Shown here in pieces: positions 42,403 through 50,307 of a stretch of DNA of 64,000 bases (position 1 is the first letter of the stretch; every line of letters starts with the position of its first letter). The notes below the pieces were generated by a model. That model made no database searches, was not told where the DNA came from, and saw nothing but the letters and a program-made list of their open reading frames with translations. The translations under genes and the position numbers were made by a program. Origin of the DNA: Pontivivens insulae (GTDB lineage: Bacteria > Pseudomonadota > Alphaproteobacteria > Rhodobacterales > Rhodobacteraceae); contig NZ_OMKW01000001.1 in NCBI RefSeq assembly GCF_900302495.1, positions 248,001 to 312,000 of the forward strand, in the 5' to 3' direction.

Positions 42403-42991
42403 CAGTTGTTCCGATAGCGATAGCGAGCCTTTTCCGTTGGGTCAACTGGTAAGGCTGCAACAATACAAATGCGCATGCTACAAATTCAAATTCACAAAAA
42501 ATTTAAATACAACCGCAACTCCAAAAATACAAATCGCTCACATTTGAATTTATTATTTTCCCCATCGTGTATCTACTGCCGTAGTTTCGAGCGCAATATT
42601 CATACCTCAGCCATCGATTGTGTAGAGGTAATTTGTTGCGCGATCGCCGTACGTGTCGTGTACCGCATTTTCAATTGTGCCAGCATTTCTGCTTTGTAGG
42701 CCTTGCTCTGAGCCAATCAAAACATCTTCGCCCACCAGCAATCGAGGTGCCGGTGGCCGCAGTCCGCCAATTTCTGAAACCGTACTCGCCCCGCAGCAAG
42801 AGCTTCCCCCAGTCGACCAACGGAATCCGTAACCACGTAGTTCTGCCCTTTGCTTACGCGCAAGACTGTTTGCCCAGTATCTGAGAGCTCGTCAGTGTGT
42901 TGAAGTGGGCTGCGGATTAGCATTGCTATCTAAAATGCTACTCAAGACTATTGGAAAATTAGCCGGACGGAACCCGTATGATGAGAGTGCA
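42403..42991. other. AT-rich non-coding stretch beside tRNA-Leu
   Basis: About 590 bases with no gene I can support. The part from 42455 to 42600 is far more AT-rich than its neighbours and repeats TACAAAT three times. A 10-bp inverted repeat, AAATTCAAAT at 42482-42491 and ATTTGAATTT at 42542-42551, lies there. The remainder is mixed sequence with weak coding frames. It lies at the 3' side of the tRNA gene, a place where elements integrate, but no integrase or copy of the tRNA end is seen. It also holds the promoter of the thiamine operon. Confidence 0.5.
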
Positions 42992-43077
42992 TGGTGCCCG
43001 CTGCCGGACTCGAACCGGCACGGCCTAGGGCCGGGGGATTTTAAGTCCCATGTGTCTACCAATTCCACCAAGCGGGC
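42992..43077 (-). tRNA. tRNA-Leu(TAA), with encoded CCA
   Basis: Read on the minus strand it starts GCCCGCT at 43077, with a seven-base acceptor stem pairing to AGCGGGC near the 3' end. The anticodon loop is CTTAAAA (anticodon TAA), a long variable arm follows, the T-loop is GGTTCGAGTCC, and the discriminator A is followed by an encoded CCA at 42994-42992. The long variable arm and anticodon identify a class II leucine tRNA. Confidence 0.95.
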
Positions 43078-43118
43078 GACGGGACGGGCTTAGCACCACC
43101 GAACAACCGGGCCAAGCG

Positions 43119-43835
43119 TCAATCTATCGCGCGAATATCCGCGACAGCAGCGGCCAGCGCATCAGCATCGGTTGACCGCGCGACAACATTCACGGTGAAC
43201 CGACCATCCTTTGCCCGCGGGTAAGACCCGATCGACACGAGCGGGTGGGCCGCATCGATAAGGGACAGCGGCTTGGCAAGCTGCCCCTCCCCACGGTCAA
43301 AGTGGAGCTCTTCGGAAAGCATCACGGCGCCACCCGTCAGAGTGGGCATCACGCTCTCTACCATGACAGAGAAAATCTTCGGCACCCCTGCCATCACATG
43401 CACATTGCCAAGCGTGAAGCCCGGCGCCTTGGACACCGGGTTGTCGATCAATGTCGCTCCATCCGGAATGCGGGCCATGCGCAGCCGCATATCATTCAGC
43501 TCAGCCTCAGGATTGGCATAGTTCGTGGCCAGGATCGCGCGCGCATCCTCCCTCACGTCAATTCCGACGCCAAAGGCTGCGGCGATGCTGTCTGCGGTGA
43601 TGTCATCATGGGTCGGGCCGATACCACCGCTGGTGAAGACGTTATCGTATTTCTCACGCAGCACATTCACAGCGTCGATGATCTCCCCTTCGATATCTCG
43701 GATCATCCGAACCTCGGCGAGTGCGATTCCCGCACGACCCAATGCCACAGCGAGGACCTGTACATTCACATCCGCCGTGCGCCCTGACAGGATTTCATCC
43801 CCGATCACGATCATTGCTGCAGTCGGTTGGGACAT
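43119..43835 (-). CDS. CinA N-terminal (MoaB/Mog-like) domain protein
   Basis: 238 residues from ATG 43835, with GGAGG upstream. It contains only the molybdopterin-binding-like CinA domain: AAMIVIGDEILSGRTADVN, NVFTSGGIGPTHDDITADSIAAAFG and HVMAGVPKIFSVMVE. The C-terminal nicotinamide-nucleotide amidase domain is absent, as is usual in Rhodobacteraceae, so it is not full-length CinA. Its role may be ADP-ribose or NMN-related clean-up. The start is divergent from sfsA, 45 bases away. Confidence 0.87.
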   Translation of the reverse strand: MSQPTAAMIVIGDEILSGRTADVNVQVLAVALGRAGIALAEVRMIRDIEGEIIDAVNVLREKYDNVFTSGGIGPTHDDITADSIAAAFGVGIDVREDARAILATNYANPEAELNDMRLRMARIPDGATLIDNPVSKAPGFTLGNVHVMAGVPKIFSVMVESVMPTLTGGAVMLSEELHFDRGEGQLAKPLSLIDAAHPLVSIGSYPRAKDGRFTVNVVARSTDADALAAAVADIRAID

Positions 43836-43880
43836 GACGCCTCCTTGTGGGTCGGTTCGTTTCGCGATAGCGCGGCAGGC

Positions 43881-44600
43881 ATGATCTTTGACCCGCCCCT
43901 TCAACCCGCAACTCTCCTACGCCGGTATAAGCGCTTCCTAGCCGATGTCATCCTTGAGAAGACGGGACAGGAGGTCACAGTCCATTGTGCCAATCCCGGC
44001 AAGATGATCGGTGTGGCAGAGCCGGAAAGCCGAATCTGGGTGCAACCCGCGACCAACCCAAACCGAAAACTGCAATGGAGCTGGCTGCTCACCGAATTGG
44101 CAGACGGTCATCTTGCAGGCATTGATACGGGCGTCCCGAACCGCATCGTCGCCGAGGCGCTGCAGGATCGTCGCATCCCGGCCTTCGCGGATTGGCCCGA
44201 CATTCAAGCCGAGGTCCGCTATGGAGAGCGGAGCCGCATCGACTTCCGCCTCTCACGTGCCGATGGCTCCGTCCTTTGGGTTGAGGTGAAAAACGTTCAT
44301 CTGCGACGCACCGGCACACTTGCAGAATTTCCCGACAGCGTGACAGCTCGCGGTGCAAAACATCTCGATGAGTTGGGCACAATTGTGGAGGGCGGTGCAC
44401 AGGCTGCGATGCTCTATGTCATTCAGCGCACGGATTGCGATCACGTCACCGTCGCGGCTGATTTCGATCCAGTCTATGCCGCGGCCATGGCACGCGCAGC
44501 AGCGCGCGGTGTCGAATTTTATGCTATGGGCACAGAAATCAGCACTGAGGGTATTCGACTCTCCGTTCCATACCCTGTAATCCTTCCCGATCCCTCCTAA
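43881..44600 (+). CDS. sfsA: SfsA family nuclease-like protein
   Basis: 239 residues from ATG 43881. RRYKRFLADVILEKTGQEVTVHCANPGKM is the SfsA signature start, and SRIDFRLSRADGSVLWVEVKNVHL has the PD-(D/E)xK-type acidic and Lys residues, followed by FPDSVTARGAKHLDEL. E. coli SfsA was named for maltose fermentation but binds nucleic acid and looks like a nuclease. The exact role is unknown. It is followed immediately by map. Confidence 0.92.
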   Translation: MIFDPPLQPATLLRRYKRFLADVILEKTGQEVTVHCANPGKMIGVAEPESRIWVQPATNPNRKLQWSWLLTELADGHLAGIDTGVPNRIVAEALQDRRIPAFADWPDIQAEVRYGERSRIDFRLSRADGSVLWVEVKNVHLRRTGTLAEFPDSVTARGAKHLDELGTIVEGGAQAAMLYVIQRTDCDHVTVAADFDPVYAAAMARAAARGVEFYAMGTEISTEGIRLSVPYPVILPDPS

Positions 44601-44636
44601 ATGGCCGGAGTAGAGATTGTGAAAGAGGCACGCCGC

Positions 44637-45458
44637 ATGACGACTTCCCTTGCAGCATCGATCCGTCAGAACCGTGACGGCATCAATATCCATGAGCGGG
44701 ATCACTTCGCCGGGATGTATGCTGCAGGCAAACTGGCGGCGGAAATCCTTGATGAGGTTGGCCCACTGGTGAAACCGGGCGTCACGACGGCGATGCTCGA
44801 TGATTTCATTCGTGAGCGGATTGAGGCTGCCGGCGCAATCTCAGCCACCATTGGGTATAAGGGTTATCAGCACGCTTCCTGCATCTCGATCAACCACGTT
44901 GTGTGTCATGGCATTCCGGGCGGCAAGGTTCTGCGAGATGGAGACATCCTGAACATTGATGTGACCGTCATTGTCGATGGCTGGTTCGGCGATAATTCGC
45001 GGATGTATTGGGCTGGAAAGCCCAGCCGGAAGGCGCAGCGTCTGATTCAGGTGACCCACGACGCCCTCTTTGCAGGGATTGAGGCTGTGAAGCCCGGGAA
45101 CACGTTTGGCGATATTGGCCACGCCATCCAGCGGTTTGCCGAGGCGCAGCGCTGTTCTGTGGTACGGGATTTCTGTGGGCATGGGTTGGGACGTCAATTC
45201 CACTCCTCACCAAACGTTCTGCATTACGGTCGACCTGGAACTGGCCCGAAGCTCGAACCGGGAATGTTCTTTACAATAGAGCCGATGATCAATCTGGGAC
45301 GGCCAGAGACGAAGATCCTGTCGGATGAGTGGACGGCCGTTACCAAAGACCGTTCGCTCAGTGCACAATACGAGCATTCGATCGGCGTGACCGAGACGGG
45401 TTATGAGATCTTTACGCTGTCGCCAGCTGGAATTTATGCGCCAGATTTCAGCTCTTAA
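44637..45458 (+). CDS. map: Type I methionine aminopeptidase
   Basis: 273 residues if the start is ATG 44637, with GAGG nine bases upstream; ATG 44601, directly after sfsA, is in frame. The pita-bread fold is shown by INHVVCHGIPG, the metal ligands in LNIDVTVIVDGWFGDNSRMY, GHGLGRQFHSSPNVLHYG and MFFTIEPMINLG, and the final Glu in QYEHSIGVTETG. It removes initiator methionine from new proteins with a metal ion. Single essential-type copy in this window. Confidence 0.93.
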   Translation: MTTSLAASIRQNRDGINIHERDHFAGMYAAGKLAAEILDEVGPLVKPGVTTAMLDDFIRERIEAAGAISATIGYKGYQHASCISINHVVCHGIPGGKVLRDGDILNIDVTVIVDGWFGDNSRMYWAGKPSRKAQRLIQVTHDALFAGIEAVKPGNTFGDIGHAIQRFAEAQRCSVVRDFCGHGLGRQFHSSPNVLHYGRPGTGPKLEPGMFFTIEPMINLGRPETKILSDEWTAVTKDRSLSAQYEHSIGVTETGYEIFTLSPAGIYAPDFSS

Positions 45459-45493
45459 GACCTGATTAATCACCACGCGCCCATGATCGGCGC

Positions 45494-46243
45494 ATGAATA
45501 ACAATCGCGGAATGGAGGAGATCGCCCTCCCTGGTTTTGAGTCCGCATATGCGGACGTCACCGGACAATCTGCACCCCATTTTCAAAGCCACCGCGCCCG
45601 TCTGCGGAGCCGTTTTATGGACGGTGGCGCAGATGCCTTACCTGACTATGAATTGTTGGAGCTTGTTCTGTTTCGTGCGATTCCACGCCGCGATGTGAAA
45701 CCTCTGGCAAAGGCACTGCTTGTGCGGTTTGGCGACTTTAACCACACATTGGCCGCCTCCCCCGCCCGTCTGGCAGAGGTGCAGGGCGTTGGCTCAGCAG
45801 TGATTCAAGAACTCAAGATCGTCGAGGCGGCGGCCCACCGTTTTGCGCGCGCCGAAGTGATGGAGCGCTCGGTCATCTCGGGCTGGGATGCGCTTGTGAC
45901 TTATTGTCGAACAGCGATGGCGCATGGGGCAGTGGAGCAGTTCCGCGTTCTCTATCTGGATCGAAAGAACGCCCTCATCGCGGATGAGGCGCAGCAGCGT
46001 GGAACCGTGGACCATGTACCGGTCTATCCGCGCGAGGTGGCCCGTCGAGCGCTGGAGCTTTCTGCATCCGCGGTCATTCTGGCCCACAATCATCCGTCCG
46101 GGGACCCAACACCCTCAGCAGCGGATGTAGAGATCACGCAGGCGGTGCACCGCGCGCTCGATGCCCTTGGCATTGTGCTCCATGACCATTTGGTAATCGG
46201 TAAAGGGCGGGAGATCAGTTTTAAGGGTGAAGGACTGCTCTAG
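45494..46243 (+). CDS. radC: RadC/JAB-domain protein
   Basis: 249 residues with a helix-hairpin-helix-like N-terminus (LPDYELLELVLFRAIPRRDVK and LAEVQGVGSAVIQELK) and the JAB1-like metal site ILAHNHPSGDPTPSAADVEIT. It is the standard RadC length. Despite the name, a repair role is not shown and it may be a nuclease or deubiquitinase-like metalloprotein. It follows map by 35 bases in the conserved block and ends near a hairpin terminator shared with the next gene. Confidence 0.9.
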   Translation: MNNNRGMEEIALPGFESAYADVTGQSAPHFQSHRARLRSRFMDGGADALPDYELLELVLFRAIPRRDVKPLAKALLVRFGDFNHTLAASPARLAEVQGVGSAVIQELKIVEAAAHRFARAEVMERSVISGWDALVTYCRTAMAHGAVEQFRVLYLDRKNALIADEAQQRGTVDHVPVYPREVARRALELSASAVILAHNHPSGDPTPSAADVEITQAVHRALDALGIVLHDHLVIGKGREISFKGEGLL

Positions 46244-46255
46244 CGCCTGAAATGA

Positions 46256-46283
46256 AAAAGGGCGGCCCGAAGACCGCCCCTTT
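46256..46283. terminator. Bidirectional hairpin between radC and the PstS-OmpA gene
   Basis: AAAAGGGCGG and its complement CCGCCCCTTT surround an eight-base loop, with one unpaired base in the stem. A-rich on the left and T-rich on the right, it could end transcription from both convergent genes. Confidence 0.65.
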
Positions 46284-46308
46284 CCCTTAAATCGCTGCCC
46301 GGTTGGGA

Positions 46309-47889
46309 TCAGATGCGATCACGCACCCAGATTTCAACGCGACGATTGACCTGACGACCTGCGAAGGTTTCGTTACAGCCCACCGGCGAAATCTCACCAT
46401 AGCCCAGAACCGTGATGGCCTGATCGTCGATGCCGCCACCCGGCGCAGCCGCAACGATTGCCTCAAACACCTGCTCCGCACGACGCTCCGACAGCGCTTG
46501 GTTCAGGTCGGGACGACCGATGGAGTCTGTGAAGCCAACCAGCATCACTTCCTTGTTGTCGAATGCACCGCGCGCCAGCAGCTCGGCAATCCGCACAACG
46601 TCGCGCTGTGCTTTCGCGTCGAGCAGGGACGAACCCGGCTGGAAACGCAACGTGGTGGAGAGACGCTCTGCATTCAGCATCGTGGAGGCGAATTCGCGCA
46701 GATCGTTAAGCTGTGCACCGTCCTCAGCCGCCAGCATGCCAGACGCGAGACGCAGGCCCTGCTCAGCCATCGGCGCGCCAGAGATCGCCTGATCGATGAA
46801 GCCCGCATCCGCGATGATGTCCTGCGCCGCATCAGAGGAGGTGAATTCCAGCAGATTGCGTGCGTGGTTCGGAAGTGCCGCATTCGTGGTGTAGAGGAAC
46901 AGACGACGGGCAAGCGGGTATTCTTCCGCCTTGATGTTGAAGACTGTCGGCTGGGTCACGATCCCACAGACTTCCTCAACGCCCACGGCGCGAGCATTAC
47001 GCTCTGCCGCATAACCGGTGAAGCCAATGCCAAACGGATCAGCAGCAACCGCGTCGGACAGATCAGCGTTGTCATCGAAGACACGCGCATCGTCAGAGAT
47101 GTCCGCGCCGATCAGTTCCATGACGTTGGCTTCAAAAACAGTTCGCGTGCCAGAACCCGACTCACGGGTATAGACGTTGATCGGAGCATTCAGCCCACCC
47201 ACTTCGGCCCAGTTGGTAATGTCACCGGCGAAGATGCCGCCCATTTCCTCAATGCTGAGGTTACGAACCGGGTTAGAGCGTGCGGTGATCACGAGCAGAC
47301 CGTCGAGCGCAAGAATGAATTCCTGTGCGGGGTCGGTCGGGTTGCCCAGAGACGCTTCCTGGAAAGCAGCCGCTTCGCGCGGACGGATCGGACGGGACGC
47401 CATACCGATCGTAGCTGCACCGGACAGAAGCTCCTGGAAGCCAGCGCCAGAGTTCGCGATCGCAATCTCGATATCTGCCAGCGGCGTGCCACCCAGATCT
47501 TCAATAGCCAATGCGATGGAGCCGTCTGCATTCAGCTCGTTCGCAGCAATGTCCGCGTCCAGTGCGAAGGAGTAGCCCTCGATCAGCGCAGGCATCAGCT
47601 CAACACCGATGGTGTCAGAACCAGCGATACGGAATTCGGACATCAACAACTCAGGCGCCGGGCACGCATCGCCTTCACAGGAGACCTGGTTCGCGTCGAT
47701 CGTGATCGTGCCGATTGCCGTGGCAATCTGGTAGTTCTGGCCATCGAATTCGAGCAGATCGCCGCGCAGGGTGATCGAGCCGTCATAAGACTGAAGGGAG
47801 ACCTGCTGGGCGTAACCCGCACCGGCAGTCATCGCGGCGATGGCAGCTGCCAGCGCGACGGTATTCAGTTTCGTCCGGGTAATTGCCAT
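46309..47889 (-). CDS. PstS-like phosphate-binding domain fused to OmpA-like peptidoglycan-binding domain
   Basis: 526 residues from ATG 47889, with AGGGGA upstream; a signal peptide ends near GAGYAQ. The N-terminal 60 mature residues (VSLQSYDGSITLRGDLLEFDGQNY) are a conserved leader of this fusion. About 90-390 is the PstS-type domain (FRIAGSDTIGVELMP, TRESGSGTRTVFE, GIGFTGYA), and about 400-526 is the OmpA C-terminal domain (FQPGSSLLDAKAQRDVVRIAELL, GFTDSIGRPDLNQALSERRA). It would sit in the periplasm, bound to peptidoglycan, and hold phosphate or a similar anion. No PstCAB genes adjoin it. It is followed on the same strand by no gene, and is preceded by the unknown exported protein. Confidence 0.87.
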   Translation of the reverse strand: MAITRTKLNTVALAAAIAAMTAGAGYAQQVSLQSYDGSITLRGDLLEFDGQNYQIATAIGTITIDANQVSCEGDACPAPELLMSEFRIAGSDTIGVELMPALIEGYSFALDADIAANELNADGSIALAIEDLGGTPLADIEIAIANSGAGFQELLSGAATIGMASRPIRPREAAAFQEASLGNPTDPAQEFILALDGLLVITARSNPVRNLSIEEMGGIFAGDITNWAEVGGLNAPINVYTRESGSGTRTVFEANVMELIGADISDDARVFDDNADLSDAVAADPFGIGFTGYAAERNARAVGVEEVCGIVTQPTVFNIKAEEYPLARRLFLYTTNAALPNHARNLLEFTSSDAAQDIIADAGFIDQAISGAPMAEQGLRLASGMLAAEDGAQLNDLREFASTMLNAERLSTTLRFQPGSSLLDAKAQRDVVRIAELLARGAFDNKEVMLVGFTDSIGRPDLNQALSERRAEQVFEAIVAAAPGGGIDDQAITVLGYGEISPVGCNETFAGRQVNRRVEIWVRDRI

Positions 47890-47953
47890 GTTCTGTCCCC
47901 TGTCCTTTTTTCGTAAGTCTCGCCCTGGGCGGCGATGTTTGCCTATCGTTTGG

Positions 47954-50101
47954 TTATCTTTGCGCCACGTCAATATCGCGGATGGCGGATTCAAATGAAA
48001 TCGCCCCATCACCAACCTGACAGCCCGCAGTCTCAATGCTTACTTCCCGCTGATCTGCGATAAGTGCCTGATTATTATAGAGAGAAAGCACCTGCACACG
48101 CTCATCACATGCGCCAGTCTCGGGGTTTACGCGAAGCGCTGTATCAACAACGCCCGAGGCTGTGCGGCGCGATACGGGAAGCGTATAGACTTCCAGCTGG
48201 CGTCCGCCCAAGAGGCCGAGACGTGTTAGATAGCCACCACCCTGACGGCGCGAATCGCGGTAGGATCGTGCATTACCCTCCCAAACATGGCCCTGATCCC
48301 CATCACCGGCACCATATTCAAAGGCGTGCAGATCCAGGTTCATCTGGCCCTGCCAAGCGATACCAACCCGCGCAATACGGTCGATGCCACGGATCGACAT
48401 GGACGCTTCGCCCTGCGCACCGTCCTGGAACGTTGCGGTGATCTGAGTATCTTCATCGAATGCGGGTAGGTCTGCTTCCAGCTGACCGAAATCGTTCGTC
48501 AGGAAATCCACCTGAATGCCGGAATAGGCCAGTGTGACCAGCGCGTTTGGACGGCAGTCTGACACGAGGTTGATCGCCACCAATTCGCCCAATTTTGCGG
48601 CCGCTGCCAGTTCCACAGCGCAGTCCCCTGCACCCGTGCTGAGCGGCGCGTCGGTGATGCTCGGAACAGAAAGCTGACGATCGGTCAGTGCGGCCTGACG
48701 GGTTCCGGACCCACCAATAGACGGGCGCCGCGGAAGCGCGATGTCAGCCATGGCGAGCAAGCTCGGCGTAGAGGGCGCTGTCGGGCGCGGCGCGCTGCGA
48801 TCGGCTTCCGGCGAGGTGGTGACGGGCAGGATAATCTGTGCCGCACGCTCGGTCACAACGCCGGTGTCCCCACCCAAGCCAGGTGCCGCCGCGATTTGCG
48901 GGCGCGATGTGGTTTGAGCGCTCAAGCCCGAACTTTCCGACGTTCCGCCATCGGCCGGCAGGAACATCGACGTGACGGTGCGCAAGGAAATTCCGCTAGG
49001 CTGCGGGCGAACCGGAGCTGCATCACCCAAACCCGCAACCTGAATATCGTCGATATTGCCGATCGCACCGAGGCGCGGCTGCGACAGCTGCGGACGCGAC
49101 GGCGTCGGTGCGGCTCCTGCGATTTCAGACTGCCCACCCAGGGAAGGTGAAGACAAACCACCCGATTGCGGGCGTGTCGGTGCGCCAATCGATGGGCGCG
49201 ACGGTGCAGCAGAACTTGTGCTCAGCCCGCTTCCACCACCCAGCCCGCTTCCACCACCCAGCGACGGCGCGGAGGGTGCAGACGGACGGCCGAGGCCGGC
49301 AAGCTGAGTTCCACCGCCGGATGCACCCTGCGGGCGCGGCGGCGCGGGCGCGAACACGCGGGAACCACCGCCAAGCTGAGGCGCGCTCGGACGTGCAATC
49401 GCCACACGCTCTGGCGCGGCACCGCGAGACAGGCTTGGAACGCTGCCCTCATCAACGACTGTACCGCCGAAGCCGGAAGAGACCATGCCGGCGGTCACGC
49501 CCGCACTTTCTTGACGCGCAAGACCGACACCGGCGACCTGCGACGGTGTTCCGATCTGAACCGGCGCGAAGTCCCGGTTGCGCAAAGAGGCGGTCGCGTC
49601 AGCGGCGGAAATGCCAACATCACTGTTGGGCGCGGCAAGGGATGGAGCCCGGAGTGTGGGGAATCCGGAGGCACCAGCCTCTGCCATCGCGCCGCTGTCG
49701 CGACCTGTCAGTGCCTCAGGGAGGCTGACATTCAGGATGACCTGTGCGCTGGGGCACGCGTCACCTTGGATCACACAATAGGTGAAGGTCACGCGCCCGT
49801 CGCACGGGTCAGAATTCAAGTATTCGATCTGCCCGCCAGAGCGGCGCGCCGTACCACAGACAGGCTGCTGCAGGATCAGAATGCGATCCGAGTCGCCATC
49901 GGCGACGTTCAGATCGTTGTTCAGAACATCGAGGGCTTGCGTCCGTCCGGCCCGGACGGTGAAGACATCTTCAATTGCCTCGTAGTCATCCACGGAACCA
50001 AAGGCAGCCATGATCGTGTCGCTTTTTTGCGCCATGGTGCCAACAGCCACGATCAGAACGACCGCCGTTAGCAATACCATAAACCGATCATCGGCCTTCA
50101 T
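47954..50101 (-). CDS. Large exported Pro/Ser/Gly-rich protein of unknown function
   Basis: 715 residues from ATG 50101. An N-terminal hydrophobic segment (FMVLLTAVVLIVAVGTMA) is a membrane anchor or uncleaved signal. About 35-125 resembles a cadherin/Ig-like repeat domain (AIEDVFTVRAGRTQALDVLNND). About 130-480 is low-complexity, full of RPS, PSL, GGG and SRP, with an exact 18-base tandem repeat. About 490-715 is a folded C-terminal domain with cysteines (AGDCAVELAAA, NLVSDCRPNALV, ETGACDERVQV) and a LDLHAFEYG motif reminiscent of DUF2135. It precedes the PstS-OmpA gene by 64 bases in the same direction, so the two may form a cell-envelope unit. I do not recognise a named family. Confidence 0.7.
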   Translation of the reverse strand: MKADDRFMVLLTAVVLIVAVGTMAQKSDTIMAAFGSVDDYEAIEDVFTVRAGRTQALDVLNNDLNVADGDSDRILILQQPVCGTARRSGGQIEYLNSDPCDGRVTFTYCVIQGDACPSAQVILNVSLPEALTGRDSGAMAEAGASGFPTLRAPSLAAPNSDVGISAADATASLRNRDFAPVQIGTPSQVAGVGLARQESAGVTAGMVSSGFGGTVVDEGSVPSLSRGAAPERVAIARPSAPQLGGGSRVFAPAPPRPQGASGGGTQLAGLGRPSAPSAPSLGGGSGLGGGSGLSTSSAAPSRPSIGAPTRPQSGGLSSPSLGGQSEIAGAAPTPSRPQLSQPRLGAIGNIDDIQVAGLGDAAPVRPQPSGISLRTVTSMFLPADGGTSESSGLSAQTTSRPQIAAAPGLGGDTGVVTERAAQIILPVTTSPEADRSAPRPTAPSTPSLLAMADIALPRRPSIGGSGTRQAALTDRQLSVPSITDAPLSTGAGDCAVELAAAAKLGELVAINLVSDCRPNALVTLAYSGIQVDFLTNDFGQLEADLPAFDEDTQITATFQDGAQGEASMSIRGIDRIARVGIAWQGQMNLDLHAFEYGAGDGDQGHVWEGNARSYRDSRRQGGGYLTRLGLLGGRQLEVYTLPVSRRTASGVVDTALRVNPETGACDERVQVLSLYNNQALIADQREVSIETAGCQVGDGAISFESAIRDIDVAQR
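49223..49258. repeat. 18-bp tandem repeat coding GGGSGL twice
   Basis: CAGCCCGCTTCCACCACC at 49223-49240 is repeated exactly at 49241-49258, inside the low-complexity part of the large exported protein. On the coding (minus) strand it gives GGGSGLGGGSGL. It is likely a slippage or duplication product. Confidence 0.85.
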
Positions 50102-50307
50102 TGAACGATCCCCCACGAATCATTAAAGGAGACGAGTGTCACCCCTCAAACCTGAGTAAAGCGCACATCCGTCTGACTTTTCAACCTCTTCGGACTGGAT
50201 CGGCGGTAAAGCTGCATTTGTGACGGTTTTAGCGAGAGATTGTGGCCCAATCGCGTCATATTGCGGGTCAAATGACGGAATGTTCGTCAGCGACGGGAGC
50301 GAATCGC

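Noticed and set aside
42469-42699. 76-codon frame in the AT-rich stretch
   Set aside because: No ribosome site, repetitive AT-rich start and no domain; best seen as non-coding.
46303-47916. 537-codon plus-strand frame opposite the PstS-OmpA gene
   Set aside because: No domain or start signal; it is the mirror of the codon bias of the real minus-strand gene.
49166-50071. 301-codon plus-strand frame opposite the exported Pro/Ser-rich protein
   Set aside because: Arg/Cys-rich nonsense composition, typical of the antisense of a GC-rich low-complexity gene.
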